A DNA stretch of 64,000 bases from Vandiemenella viatica (GCA_031002005.1 JARYHS010009186.1:188320437-188384436); one strand, 5' to 3'; positions 11,930-25,362 are shown, counted from the first letter of the stretch. Program-made: numbers and translations. Notes: generated by a model from the letters alone, not told the origin.

Positions 11930-11972
11930 TTATCTATGAGGATGAGTGGGAACGTTATTTGCGCAATAAAAG
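11930..11972 (+). promoter_or_regulatory. Core promoter of gene 2: GATA site with degraded TATA box
   Basis: TTATCT at 11930-11935 and AATAAAAG at 11965-11972, where gene 3 has TATAAAAG at the same 59-bp distance from the ATG. The first T of the TATA box is changed to A. The right target duplication of the foldback overlaps the first two bases of the GATA site. Confidence 0.65.
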
Positions 11973-12023
11973 AGGCCGCTTGGGACAGATAATTAACGAC
12001 TTCTGAGCAATCAGTGTGTCAAG

Positions 12024-14235
12024 ATGCTAAAAGCCGTCGCCCTGCTCTGTCTCGTGGCCTTGAGCCTGGCCGGCTCCGTCCGACCTCGCTTCGGAGTGAC
12101 CAAGCGGGTGAGGCGCGGCCGCATCATCGGCGGTACCGACGCCAACATCGAGGACTACCCCTGGCAGATCTCGCTGCAGTACTTCGGCGCCCACAACTGC
12201 GGAGGATCCATCATCAGCTCCGACTGGGTACTGTCGACTGCGGAATGCCTCGATGGTTACTCGGAGGACAACCTGAGAGTTCGGTCTGGAACTTCGACAA
12301 GTGGGAGCGGCGGAACCGTCAGTGACGTCGCAACAATCCGCGTCTACCCACTGTACAACCCTAGCATCCACGACTTCGATGTCGGAGTTCTTCAGGCTGG
12401 TTTTTATTTTACCGATATCTTTCCTTAAAAGGAGCAAACTCCTTTCTGCTGTATGATATTAACAGAACAGTAGTTCGGTTTTCGATCACTAAAAAGTCAA
12501 AAGTTACGAGTTTCATATATTATATATTAAATTTAAAAGTGTTTGATCTCCTTGAACAATAACAAATTTTTATTAACTTATTTTTAATGTCTAAAATGAA
12601 AGATTTATTTTGAATATGAACTATAAATTTACAATACATAGCATCACATCAACCCTGGACTGTATTGAGCTAATATCGAGATAAGGAAAACTCGCTTTCC
12701 TTACTGAAAATAGAGTTATCAATTATTATGAGCAATACGGCAGTGTTAGACTTTCCTCTTGTCTTTTAGTAAAGGCTCGATATTCCTTATTTCTTTTTTT
12801 TTCATACCTACCTTTTCCAAGATTACTTATTACTCTCACCTTATCTCTCCTGCCATTGTGATCCAAATCGCCGCATTTAAAAATAACAGCTGACGTTCGC
12901 AGTTAACAAATAACTTCATTCAGAAGCAACGTTTTCTGTCTATTAGACCTGCCATCCCGAGGTATGTATCAAGTACGTGGCAAGGAGTCGCGGAATAATT
13001 GTTGTTTATGTGTCTTCTCAATATTACAAATCGGTGCTTTGCAATACTGACTCGATAGAGCAGAGAAGTACATACAAGTCGTACAACGCCAATTCATTAT
13101 TACGGAGGTTAAGTTAAATGAATACGTGTAGTTTTTTTTTAATTCCATTATGTTATAATTTTGTAACAATGTTACAAAGAGCATACAAACTGCCAGAAGA
13201 GATAAACGAATATCGTCATTTAAATCTGTTTTCAACAGTCTTTACAAGTCTGATATACTCGTTATCAACTGATTCCATCTTTATATTATTCCAATAAAAG
13301 TTTGTATCGTGTTAAGATTTACTTTCCATTTCGGCCTGCTCTTGTGAATTTGTTTTGCAAGCATGCCTATTCCAAACATGTCGCTCGTTCTTTGCTTCCT
13401 TCTACAAGCTCTCCTACTTTTTCTCATTTCGCTCATGAAGCATACCGATATTGCTTTCTTCACAAAACATTACAGTCATTCCGACGCAGTTTGAAAGCTG
13501 TATTTTAAATCGCTATATTCAGTTTAATTTCACTAAAAATATTTTTCTGTGCTTTTTACAATCATTCTACAATACAAGGTACAACATGCTCCTAAAATTC
13601 GTTTAGGTTTGCTTCTAGTCATTAAGATATCCGGAAGTAAACTACGTTCGTATTATAATGTCTCTGGTACACTCTAAGTAGTTACTACTAATTTAACTCT
13701 AGATACAGAGCTTCTAACCACAAACAACTCAAACTTGTAACATAATTCTAAAATAGAAGTAGCACATAATTCGGGATCGTGGTGTCCTGCAATAATTGAC
13801 TGTTGCTTCACCGTCGGACAGGTGTCGACTCCGTTTGTGTTCAGTACGATCACACAAGCTGTGACTCTGCCTGTTTCTGGTACGGATCCCTCTGGAGGCA
13901 CCACCGTCACTGTCACCGGTTGGGGATATCTTGAAACCGACGGCGACACTCCCGACAACCTGCAGCAGATCAGCACCTCCATCATCGACCGCAGCCAATG
14001 TAACTCACTATACGCCGGCATCAACCCTGTGACCACCCGCATGATCTGCGCTGGTAACCTCAGCACCACCAACGGAGGAGTCGTCTGCTACGGTGACTCT
14101 GGCGGCGCCATGGTCAGCGGTAACACTCAGTTCGGTATCGTGGCCTGGGCGTTCAATGTCTGCGAAGCCTACCCCAGCGTCTTCTCCAACGTAGGATACA
14201 TCCGCGACTGGATCACCGATACAACTGGCGTCTAA
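12024..14235 (+). CDS. Chymotrypsin-like serine protease homologue (gene 2), catalytic His replaced by Glu
   Basis: Exon 1 is 12024-12395 and exon 2 is 13822-14235, giving 261 residues. It has a signal peptide (1-16), propeptide, activation site R33|I34IGG, catalytic Asp119 and Ser217, and the three usual disulfide pairs (59-75, 184-200, 213-238). The catalytic His57 position reads STAEC instead of TAAHC: codon 12243-12245 is GAA, two base changes from CAC. Ser214, which supports the catalytic Asp, is Ala (codon 14143-14145), and GDSGGP is GDSGGA. A normal triad is therefore absent although the frame is open. The donor is CAG|GCTGGT, a GC in place of the GT seen in all paralogues. It may be a non-catalytic serine protease homologue or an early pseudogene. 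The start is the ATG shared by all paralogues, 59 bp after the TATA position. Confidence 0.8.
12396..13821. other. Gene 2 intron
   Basis: A 1426-bp phase-0 intron, homologous along its length to the gene 3 intron. It has a GC donor and a CGGACAG acceptor. No element or gene is recognised inside. Confidence 0.7.
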
Positions 14236-14286
14236 GCTGATGGTTGTAAATTCATGTACATGTTTTTTTTGTAACCTATTGACTTT

Positions 14287-14292
14287 AATAAA
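14287..14292 (+). terminator. Polyadenylation signal of gene 2
   Basis: AATAAA 52 bp after the stop codon, in the block conserved with gene 3 (TGATGGTTGTAAATTCATGT). Confidence 0.6.
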
Positions 14293-14309
14293 AATCAGTA
14301 CTTTGAATT

Positions 14310-14925
14310 TAGTCTTCCACATATACCGTCGATATCAACATTTGTTTGCGTGCTGATTGTAGATGAGCGGTCGTTGTTTTTATAAGCTCTGACGATAAAA
14401 ACCGCCAGCTTGCTTCACAGGTCACCATGTGATGATTTAAATGACTTATGATGATACTTTGTGGTAATTGATAACACTCGTTTGCTGAAACACAGGAACT
14501 GCATTTATATCACAGTTTCTTCTATCACAATACATAGTATGTCGGCATCTGAAATTATCATTGTCGTATCGAACTGTCCACTGAATTCAATATTGCAGGT
14601 TTGAACATAGAAAAACAGTTTCTTCAGCACATAAGTTTAACGTTACTATTCAGTATAGTCTATAACGTGGGCAGCACATAACTGAATATTTGTACTTCGC
14701 GAACATTCTTCGCACGATCGGCCACTCCCGAGCACATGTTCTACCCACGACTCTCACTAGTATTATGTCCGCGCTCTTTCTCTCTCGGCCAATCACAACA
14801 CTCCTTTTCCTCACGTGATTGTTCTAGCCAACCAGTGTCTTTCTCTCTACCTCGCCTTTCAGCGATATTTCCCTTTATTTCAGATGATGCACTCCTCAAC
14901 TATTTGGGTGTGCAACGCTATCGTT
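14310..14925. other. Unit A-specific DNA downstream of gene 2
   Basis: About 600 bp present here but absent at the matching place in unit B (near 27770). It is either an insertion in A or a deletion in B. I see no terminal repeats or coding motifs. Confidence 0.5.
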
Positions 14926-16790
14926 ACACTACCACGTGCCTCATGTTCGTCAACTACTTTTGCAGCTATTATCGATTTACTGATGTTATCGTTCATGAAT
15001 ACGTATGGACAGACTGTAATAAACTGGCGCAGCTTTTCTCATTATCAGTCTCAAATTAACTTTTTGCTTAAGGGAAAACAAATAATGAGTGCATTATTTC
15101 TATTTTGAGTTTTACTACGACGTAGATGGCCGGTTTTTATTTTCAATGAAGAATTCCTGAACTGTCACACATTCTGTCTGCTGTCTGATGTTCACTAGAA
15201 AATGGGGTAAGGGATACTCGTTGATGAAACAAAGGTGCTCGTCAGCATGTCGCACACCCCTTCATCTCCTTCGTTAGCACTACAAATGAATGTTCATCAT
15301 TCGTAGTGAAATACTCTATTTCATATCCTACTGAGCTCTTCAAGATGATAGTAATGGTGAACTTAGAGTGTTAATCATTTTAATTAATTAATCAGAATAT
15401 TTTTGTTTAATGGCGCCATTCCAAAATAGTCAAATGAAAGGGAAAGAGTTATGCCTAACAATAGAATTCAAGTTTTTTCTAGCAATATTAAAACCTATTT
15501 AATTGAATCTAGAACAAATTAACACAAATGATTTACATGAATGATTAGATATAGGAATTTCGAGCCAGAAAGGCGGTGATTTGATAATAGTTAAAACACG
15601 GCTCTATAGCTAATTATTCGAAGAATATAAAGTAATGTTGGGAGACTCAGTGTTGCAGTTTTAATCACGCTCACTGGATCGCACTGGGTTAATTACTTTG
15701 GCAGCGAAATATCAAACTGTTCATGGTACTTCACCATATGTGTCCGCTCTGTTGATGGAGCATCTCACAAAATATAAATACAACTGTATTCTAAGTCAAC
15801 TATCACCCCGCTGCTTCCCACTTGAAACACGCTCTAGTGCTTACCCTAAGGTGTCTGATTTCTCGTTTTCCGTCTCCTTCATCTCTGCATCCCCTCTCTC
15901 GACATGGAACAGAAGAGCATCGAGAAAGTCAAAGCGCGCGGTGGTATTGCCATCCTAGTTGGCTTTTCGTTCAAAGAGAGTATCTGGTGGTCTTTACGTG
16001 GCACCCCATTCGATTTCGAAAAAACAGTCATCCTGCTAAAACTTAAGGATAAAGTTTTCCTCTCCTTCTCACTACTTGTGGCGGGCCCAATTCCCTGACC
16101 GCATGCGACGTACAGTAGGGCCTACCTTCTTCTAGTCTGTCTCTTGACAACAAGTCGGTTCTAAGCCATTTCTCCGTTAACAACTACTTATTCAACTTTA
16201 CTTCTAATAAAACATGTGGTGGCGTTTGCGATCACACAGTAGCTATGAGTCCACGAATCCTAAGTGTGTGCTTCCCTGGCCCGATCACTATCTGAAATAA
16301 TTTGGATAAAGAATTCGAACCAAAAATATAATATGTAGTGGTTGAAATTCATGCTTGATCATAGCGCAATTCTGGTGAAATTGAGTGTAATCCAATTTCT
16401 CATTGATACGTCAATATAATTAGCAACGTTTCCAATCGACGGAAAACAATTTCAGGGCTTGAGAACCTAATGAAAAGAGTTGTTGTTGGTGAAAAGTAGC
16501 TGATAAAATAACAAGATTAAGCACAAGTTTGTAGTTTCTCATTAAGCTGCCGATACTTAAAGGGTAGTACGAATGAAGCGTTGCACCTGCCATAAACTGG
16601 GATTTGCTGTATCATCTTGTGATGGTTGGTAACCAAGATACACTAGGCTGCTAGATGGTCTTCCAATTTCCTGTGCAAGATGCAACAACGAATGAAAATT
16701 TAGCTCACATAGCCAAAGATTAATAATGGAATACGTCGTTTGTCTAACAACAATAGCACACAATAGTCGTTAAAACTTGACATGTCTGGG
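14926..16790. other. Unit A downstream DNA, no gene seen
   Basis: Homologous to about 27780-29825 in unit B. Open frames here are not maintained in the B copy. Confidence 0.55.
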
Positions 16791-19540
16791 GTGTTTTAAA
16801 TACATTTAAAATCCAAATTTCCACGATAAATTGCCCTTAATTATGTGTATGAAATACAAAAATGCCAAAATTAGAAATTCTGAAGATATATTTGGTATCC
16901 ACACTTAAAAATGTGTATAGTTTATTTTGAAAAGGGTTATTCAATTTGATAAAATGACGTGGGGTTGTCGCAAACTTTAGTTTTGGACACCCCAATTAAA
17001 AAAATGAATTAGGTGAAACAATATTGAATTAACTTGGCTTACTGAACATTTTTCTATTAAAAAAAAACAACCATTAATCCAGTTTATATTACAACGTCAA
17101 AAACACTCGCCGATATTATATTGACCTCGGTTTTTAAAAATGTATTAATACCTGAAAACAATTTTGGCTATTTTTTGCATGAGACTTCACTGTCTTTCAC
17201 TCTAAAAATATGCAGACTTAGGGTGGCCTTGAGTGATGGCCTAATATGCCATTCGTCAGATTTTTCCAACAGCTGTGACGAAATTTTGTGATGAATTTAT
17301 GTGAGGCGATCTGCTGTTCCTCTTTAGGTAGCTTCATCAACCAAACACTTGACTGGAAATGACGTTTTAACTCTACTTCTAATGGTCGGACAGCCGTCCT
17401 GTAGGGGAGCCTCTCACCCAGAATTCTCATCGTACCGTGTCTGTCGATAAGCTCACATCTCCCAGTAGCCATTATGATCCCGATGCACGGGGTGATTTTC
17501 CCGACAAATATCTGTGGAAACTCGCCAGTTCAAGCGTCTGACACAACATAAACAAAGCAGAAGCTACCCGTATTGTTAACTGGAGGGGTACGGAGACATC
17601 TGGGCGCCTGATCGGGATTCTGCCGGCTCACTCTAGCAATCGTACCACAGCCCTGCAATGTCTAATATGTTAAATAAAACAAACCAAAACCAAGGATGAT
17701 AGATGCTTGATATTACAAACAAGTTGCATGGGGTAAATTGTTTAAAGAAATCAAATTATTTTTCGGGTAATTACAGTGTTCAAAATTTTCAAAGTAGACT
17801 ATACTAGCTGGTGCTCACGACTTAGTTCGTGTTCGTCAAGAATTTTGAAGTTTTTTTATGTTTTTGCAATGAAACTTAAATATTTCCTCGATAATAAGTA
17901 GCCTATGTTGCTCGCTACAAAATTAGCAGTCCGCAATTGAAAGTCCCATCTAAATCGGTTCACACACTAAATATGTTGCATACAAATTATTTATATTTGT
18001 TAACAGATGAAAAAGTTGAAAAATTTTGCAAATCGTAGAACATAATTGAAGAATATTCTAAAACGTTTTAATTAATTCAAGAAAATTCCAAAGATATTTT
18101 AGAACACTTCTGTCGAAATATGAAAATTCCATAGGTCGATCAATTTCAACCACCATATATCCCATATCCCCACAGCTACCGATATACAACCACCACAGAG
18201 CACGATGGGTGACTAGAGGCTACTACCTAACAGAAAAACCAGTGGTCTGTGCTAGGTAGTTGTGTCTGCAAAGTGAAATGTAGAGATACACATAAGACTG
18301 ATGTTGGCTGTGGGATGATATGTCACTCATCTTGGTTTAACACAAAACTAAGTATCCATAAAACTGTAAGTACAACCATAATTTTAACATTTTCAGTTTC
18401 ATCCTATTATCTATAAATATTCTTTAAATACAATGGAAAGTACTACGTTATTCAAAGAGTAAAATATTCACGGGTATGCCATTTATGTAATAAATGGCTA
18501 TAAGATAAAAAAATTCACATCTCACTGAGATATATGTATATGAAGTTCTGCGACACACAAGAGGCTCCCTTAAAAGCCCGCCTAGAACGTCACCTGCAAT
18601 AAGTTAGTCTTCGGAAATATTTAAAACATGTGAAAATATCAAGGAAACTGTTTGTTATTGGTCACTTATAAGGTTTCTCAAAATGGTGTTATAATAAAGA
18701 TGAAAAAGAATTTATTTACAGAGCAACTAACAGTAGCATTCAATAAAGAAACTTATGATTTCCTTTGTCATCCTGTTTCTAAACGATTCAGAGAAATACC
18801 ATAATTTTAGAGATTCTTATCCGTTGTTACAAAGCAATCAGGTTGACAAATAGTAACATGCTGAGCAATCTACTTTCCTATGAATGTACTGATTAGTATG
18901 AATCTTCCATTTAATCCAAAAAGATTATGAACTATAGCAAGAAAAAAATCTTAAATTTAGTATTGAGTGCAGATAATCTTTTCGACATCTCTCCGTTTAC
19001 GATGTTCTAACGGTAGTGGAAAGACAATCATCTACAGCAATATTCAACGCAGGTTATATCTGGTTTTAAATAGTTTATTCTCGTTTTAGGAACGTAGACA
19101 CCCATATAGACTTCATTGGCAGTTTATCGCGACGTACAAGCAAATAACTGAAGGGCGATGTAATAAGATGGAAATTAAGCTGTTTCGACCAATAAGCAAA
19201 CTTACAAAACTGGTACCCTAACACCTCTAGAAATCAAATGTTAAAGTAAGAAAATTAATTTATCAATAAATACCGACTTACTCCAACAATATCAGAGCGA
19301 GTAATACCAAAAATAATTTTACAGTCTGGAAGTTGGCCAGAGCATGTATTGGAGCATTTGAATTTATCGATTGACTCTACACTATCAAACATTTATACCA
19401 TGTTGAGAGAAATCAATTTTTGCGAGTTCTTGAATTATTAGATTTCTAGTTTTCCTTCCTTTCTGAATGTATCTAGAAATCGTTATATCTACCTCCTAGT
19501 AAGTGGTGCCAGAATGAATTCGAGATATTCATGAATGACG
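16791..19540. other. Spacer between duplication units A and B
   Basis: AT-rich and not matched in either unit. Apart from a short minus-strand frame at 17218-17472 I see nothing coding. Confidence 0.5.
17218..17472 (-). CDS. Unrecognised 84-residue open frame
   Basis: The frame starts MATGRCELIDRHGTMRILGE and has a more balanced, charged composition than the surrounding noise (many Arg, Lys, Glu and His), so it may be a fragment of a real protein or of a transposon. I do not recognise the family, and there is no clear promoter or splice context. Confidence 0.2.
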   Translation of the reverse strand: MATGRCELIDRHGTMRILGERLPYRTAVRPLEVELKRHFQSSVWLMKLPKEEQQIASHKFITKFRHSCWKNLTNGILGHHSRPP

Positions 19541-19544
19541 GCTG

Positions 19545-19640
19545 AATTCCTTCCCGTTCCTTTTCCCCAGTCCCATCCCGACTCTAATGACCTCGACGTC
19601 GACGAGGCGTAAAGCCATAACTAAAAATAAAATAAGTAAA
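19545..19640 (+). mobile_element. SINE 3' fragment
   Basis: GAATTCCTTCCCGTTCC followed by CTAATGACCTCGACG and GACGAGGCGTAAAGCC, then an A-rich end. The same tail ends the SINEs at 40.5 and 50.3 kb. It abuts the left edge of duplication unit B. Confidence 0.7.
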
Positions 19641-19649
19641 AACTGCTTA

Positions 19650-22600
19650 CCATAACCGGAGACACATACGTCAGCTTTGAGGGGATCACTTCTCGAAGGT
19701 AGTCTATTCGAAAATATAGCTGCGATGGTTTCGTCTTGCTTTTCGCAGTGACAGAAGTGTATGTAAGTGTTACTGTTTGTATGGGTAACTGCGATATGTT
19801 TTTAGACTACCAAGTTTATCGTCCGTATCCGACTGATGAATCACCATCGACAGAGTCTTTTGCTCTCACTCCGTACGCTCTGAGTAGAGGTTTGGGATTT
19901 TCCTGGATTGTGGCGCAGAATTTCATGATTGAGAATTATGCACAACCACCTCTCCTATCCCGTTGGCCAAGTCCTGAAGATCAACATATGTTGCACTACC
20001 GGGAACGAAACTAGCTAAACCCGCATTAGTTGTCGAACATCATTAAGGGACCACATCCACTTGAGCTAATGGAGCGTGTTTCATTAGGTATTTAGTCGTT
20101 AATTATTAAATTGGCTTTCAGTTTATTAATAAAACATATCTTGCTATTGAATTACTACTGTGACCATTCAGTATTACTGACAATTTAAGAATTTAAGTCA
20201 GAAGGAGATAATGGGATTGATATGTGAACTTACAATACTTCATACAGTCCAATACACTAAAAAAAGCCTTTCTATGATAGTTAAAATCATGAATAGGAGA
20301 ATATAATTATATTTCTTAATACATATTTATCTCCCGTGTTAGGAATTCTGTCAGTCATTTTTTTTCATTCCGCTTAATTGATAACGTCATTATTTGCGTC
20401 AAACAACACATTAAGTCTGTATATCTTGTCAACTCGTTGGTTCAAATTAACCCAAATTCACATCATCAATCGAAAGAGACCGATATAGTAATACTACATC
20501 GCTATTTCAAAGTTTTCAAACTAAATTATTTGCCATAAACAATGATAAAATATGTTGAGACTATATCAGGATATACCTCTATTAACACTTACACAAATCG
20601 CGAATGGAACGATATATTCTAGACATTTTTGTATTCAGTGTAATTATTTCAATATTCTCATTCATCGTATTGTTAGAGGAATTTGGAATTCCTATGTTGA
20701 GAGTTTTGTGTATTTTTTACTAACGAAAAACTTTCCAATACATCGAAATGTATTGCTGCTTATTTCTGTATAAAAGAATAAAAAGTTTCACTAAAAATCT
20801 CAACTTTAATAGGAGGGAGTTCTCTAATTCACCCTCCCCCCTATAATTATTTTTATTAACAGAAAAAGCTGATGTGTCAACATTGAACTTCAATTCTCTA
20901 TAACATATGGTTCAATTATTAAAGTGGGAAGAGACGCTTGAAGATCATTCGGTATCTAAACACAAATTTACTGACGAATTGCGCACAGAAAATAAAAACT
21001 CATGGGATTGCTAGAAACACTGCACCTAACATATTCGAAGCAAAACTTACCAAGCTTTTTTATAAAAAAAATGTTAGTATGTGCATGTTAGAGACAGTGA
21101 TTGTAGAGTCAGATCCGTCCATTTATTGAAACTGGTTTTTATTGCTTCTGGCAGCAAACTTCTAGCCAGCTAATGCAGAAGAATCGTCATTTTCAGTGAT
21201 TTCATGCCTTTTTCAGAACGCCATTTCATATTTTTCTTTCATCTGACTATAAATCATAGAACTGACAACCACAGATAACTTCCTAGTGTACAGCTGTTCG
21301 ACTATCTCAACGATAACACCGACAATCTTGTTATTTGATATCGCATCCATTATTTATACAGTCTGAATCTTATGTAATCTATATTAGCCCACATAGCAAC
21401 AAAATTGGAGGCCACTTTGCTCGAAGTAGAAAAAAATAGTTCTAAACATTTTTTATTCCATTTGATTTTTTCGTAAAATGATAATTTTCTTCACAGACGG
21501 AATGGTGGAGAAAATAGTGAATGCTTTACAATAAAACAGAAAAAATAAAGATATTAAAACATAAAAGCGTACAAGGAAAACATATCTGTTCTTAATAACT
21601 AATCAACAACGTAATGTAACACACTGCCACTCTTTTTTTTTTTTTTGAATTCCGTAACGCTGCCTTAATTGCTTACTTATCGTGATGAAGTTACAGTTGT
21701 CGTATGTTGTATACAGTCGGCGGCTGTATTCAATAGAGGCAACTTGAGTTTCCTGAAACTCCAAAAAGAACTGGAACAAATAGTGTTTTCAAAATGACTG
21801 AAACAGTCCAAAGTAATTTTCACAGTAGCCTGAGACTCTTATATTTAAAACTGTCCTTTCTTTTCAAAACTGGCTCACCGACCCATATTTAATTTGAAAT
21901 AAATCATCAGAAGATCCACAGCACACAATGTTAATTACAGTATTTTGGAAAAAAGTTTAGTTACTGACCTCAACTGTTCGATTAAAAATTTTGTCTTCCC
22001 ATTACGTTAACACTCCGAAAAAAGTTTTCAATATTTATTAAACATTAAATATGTCTCATTAATAGGTTGCGTACGAATTTCACAACACTCCCACTTAACT
22101 TTAACAATTAAATTTCGTTTACCGAATGTATATTTCGAACAAAGTTTAACACATCTGGCCATTTTCCATTCTCTAAATAACTAGTGCCTCTTCTTTTTAG
22201 TGATAGTAAACCTCTTAAAAATTTTATATTAAATTTGACGCAGTCATTAAGTTATTACTTATATTCCCCATATCTTTCTGGTTGTGAAACGATCAATTTA
22301 AAACGTAAATAAAGCTCTGCTGATTTGAATCTAATTATTACTGAAATTAAACTGGCCCTCGATTACACATTGAAATTCACCGCACTTTCAGCAACAGAAG
22401 TTAAACACAATATTCTGAACCCTCAAAAAATTCTGAAAGACAACACTTGGCCAGACTTCACTTACTCCTCGTATAACGTAGAAATAAATCAGCTACCAGC
22501 GAAGTCAATGTTTCACTTCCAGTAAAGACTACGCTCCAATCCGTCCCAAATATATAGTGTGTTAAAAACGAGCCCTCTGAATGCTAAACGGTAAAACGCC

Positions 22601-24390
22601 CGCCATAATGCCCCTGACTCTTATATATATAAGTACACTTTCTCAAAATTATGACTCGTGTGAAACTTGACTAATTTATCTACAAACTGCGGTTCTTTCA
22701 CTAAACCCCTAGGTTGCAACAAATTCTCCTGATGACAAATCTTAACATGGTGGTATGCGCTAAATACCCACAAAATATTGTTCAAAAACTTCTCAAATAA
22801 AGCCCTGAAACAAACTAAAGTAACCTTATAAAAACCCCAAAAGGCGTGCTGACATAACGAAGAGCAGTAGCCCTTACAGAAAGAAAAGAAAAATTTTTGG
22901 GAACAAACTAAAGAAAATATTTCTCATGGTCCAGAATTGGCTGAAAAAGAAGAAAGAGCAGCAATTTTTTTACTGTTATTATTTGAAAGAGGACTGAATT
23001 TTTTGTACACGTTAAAGTACTGCTAAATTTCACTATTTCTCGGAAAAGTTACTTCAGACGTTACCTCATCTTATTTCGAACTAATAATAATCGTACCACG
23101 AAATCATTTTCAGGAGATTCGAGTAAGCGCTATTCCCTTTTAGTTTTTGCAGCATATCCATATTAGCTTAAATAATAATAAATACAATTTTGTCTGTCTG
23201 TGTCTTTGTATGTGTGTTTGTGTGTACGGAAGGGGGTGGAAGGGGGGGAGCATATAAATGTAATTAAACTACTAAGTTCCTTCGATTCTCTGATTACCTA
23301 TAAATTATATGACGCCGATAAAATCTTTACTTGCAATAACTAAATACCTGCCGGAGAGAAACATGTTTCCAATCTATACAATGCTAATCAAGCCAAAATT
23401 TCATGACAACAATAGCATGCTAATCGTAAATGAGTGGAATGTTTTTCTGTTAAATCTGATTTGCTTCTCACGAAAAGGTTTGTCTTTTTCTCTGCGAATT
23501 ATTAATCTTAGAGAAGTAAATATTCTTTCAAATACTTGAACGAGGTGATTAAAAAAATTAAGGATATTTTTCAACCTAGCCAAGTAGGTGCGAGAGATAT
23601 CTAACACGATGATTCGCTCAGTGGTCCGGTCATCCAGACTACTGTTTTCGTCGAATTTTGCAGATTACTCCTGGTGATTGCCGCTATTATTACTTCAAAA
23701 ACCAAAGACCCTAACAGATTGCCCTCCCGAATCCTATAAAAAATTCTTTTTGCTGTGCCTTGTTACATCACCGTCTATGATCCGTGAACCCACGAACAAT
23801 TTAAATTTAAATGTTACTTTATTTCATGCCTTAAATTGAATATAGTTCTCTCTAAGGTATCTGATATTTTTCTTATTTCTTTAACCGACAATAATCTTGT
23901 ACTAACATTTTTCTTTCATTGAGATTAGCTAGATTTATATTATTGACACGTTCCTTTGTTTCCTGCTCTCTTTAAACAGAAACAGCCGCGTTGCAGTTTC
24001 ATACAGCTAACTCTGTCGATTCGTGCCGAAATTAATAACAATGGTCAGATTGAAGTATATGGTAGTTTGGTTGTTATGAGGATACTTTTTAGGAATATTT
24101 CCATAAGTGAGCAAAGGTGAAGAAGAAGAAAATGTTATTAATACAATTGCGAGGGGTAACTAGCCTTCCCAGTTTATGTGTTGTGTAATATTATAAAACA
24201 ACAAGTATAGGTATAATTTTAGTTTTTAAGCATTATAAAATTAATTTCAACATTGTTAGACTTTAATTCCCTAGAACGTGTATGGAAGATTAAAAAAAAA
24301 TGAAAATCGGAGAAAGGTCATAGAACCCTTCAAAGAAACGGAAAAATACAAACTCAGACACAATAAGGATCTATGTCTATAACTAGAGAG
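19650..24390. other. Unit B upstream DNA, no gene seen
   Basis: AT-rich copy of the unit A upstream DNA. The open frames are short and not shared with A. Confidence 0.55.
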
Positions 24391-24399
24391 AATTATTCT

Positions 24400-24780
24400 A
24401 TGATCACATAGTTTGATGAAAAATCATACTCACCCGCATAAGCTTTTACTCTGTCTCTAGAAGGAAAGCAACTAACGCAAAGTGGACGAGGCTAGCAGAA
24501 AACATCTCGAACAACTGAAAATTGACTCCAACGAAATTTACAAAAGGGTTAAGTACGGAATGTTGATTGAAGCATCTGATTCTCTTTAGTCACTAATAGC
24601 CTAAACACTGTACCCCAGATCTGAGGTGAAATGAACCCAGGAATGAAAAGACAACCACAATACAATGATGAAAGAATGCTGGGTTCAGAAGAAAGCTCGT
24701 CAGAGGTAACAACCAGGTGTTCCATGGTGACCAAAACGAAAAACAAGAAGAGATAGGTCATAGAATATCACTTTCTAAAA
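24400..24780 (+). mobile_element. Old LINE ORF2 C-terminal relic, unit B copy
   Basis: Counterpart of 10735-11130. It shares TGTCTCTAGA, GCAAAGTGGACGA and the AACTGAAAATTGACTCCAACG segment and has further frame breaks. Confidence 0.55.
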
Positions 24781-25362
24781 AGAGCTATTTAACAATAATG
24801 TGCGAAAAGTAATATACCAAATAATACAATAACAAATTTGAACTTAAATAGAATAGTTTACGGGTTAAAAGCAAACTAAAATTTGCTTTTCCGACAGTTG
24901 AAATAACCATCCAAAAGCAAGTCAATCAACACATGACAATACTAAGTTACCCAAACACTTCAAAAGAATAAATACCGCATCTAGGTGAAATATTTGAAGG
25001 CCCAATTTACGGAAACATGATCCCTGAACGGTCTATCACAAAATCCTTAGTTCTGGATTTGAATTAGAAATATCGCCTCTCCGACGCGCAAATAGCGAAT
25101 TTGTTCACACACTTCAAAAACCTCCATTCCATATACTCACACGTCAATCATTTGTGAAATTAGTTATGATGTATAACGTAATCACATCAAAATAAAGACC
25201 GTCATAAGAAACGAAACATTGTTTGGCACGAACAGTAAGTCTTACTTCCAAAGAGTAATGTCTGACAACTAAGCCCCCGAAAACCAGATACTGACTAAAA
25301 ATATCTTGGAACGCGACGTAACCGCTTGCGAAACCCATTCTACCATGATGACCATCATATTC

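Larger units (their letters stand above)
3857..16790 (+). repeat. Segmental duplication unit A (contains gene 2)
   Basis: This stretch and 19645-29825 are collinear copies. Matching anchors include ATTCGAAAAT and CAGTGACAGAAGTGTATGTAAG near 3930-3980 and 19710-19765, the 5939-6260 and 20935-21260 segments, a LINE relic near 10.7 and 24.4 kb, the protease genes with their introns, and flanks after the genes (GCGAAATATCAAACTGTTC at 15704 and 28543). Unit A carries insertions absent from B at about 6970-8154 and 11709-11923, and extra DNA at about 14310-14925. B carries a SINE at 29.2 kb that A lacks. Confidence 0.85.
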
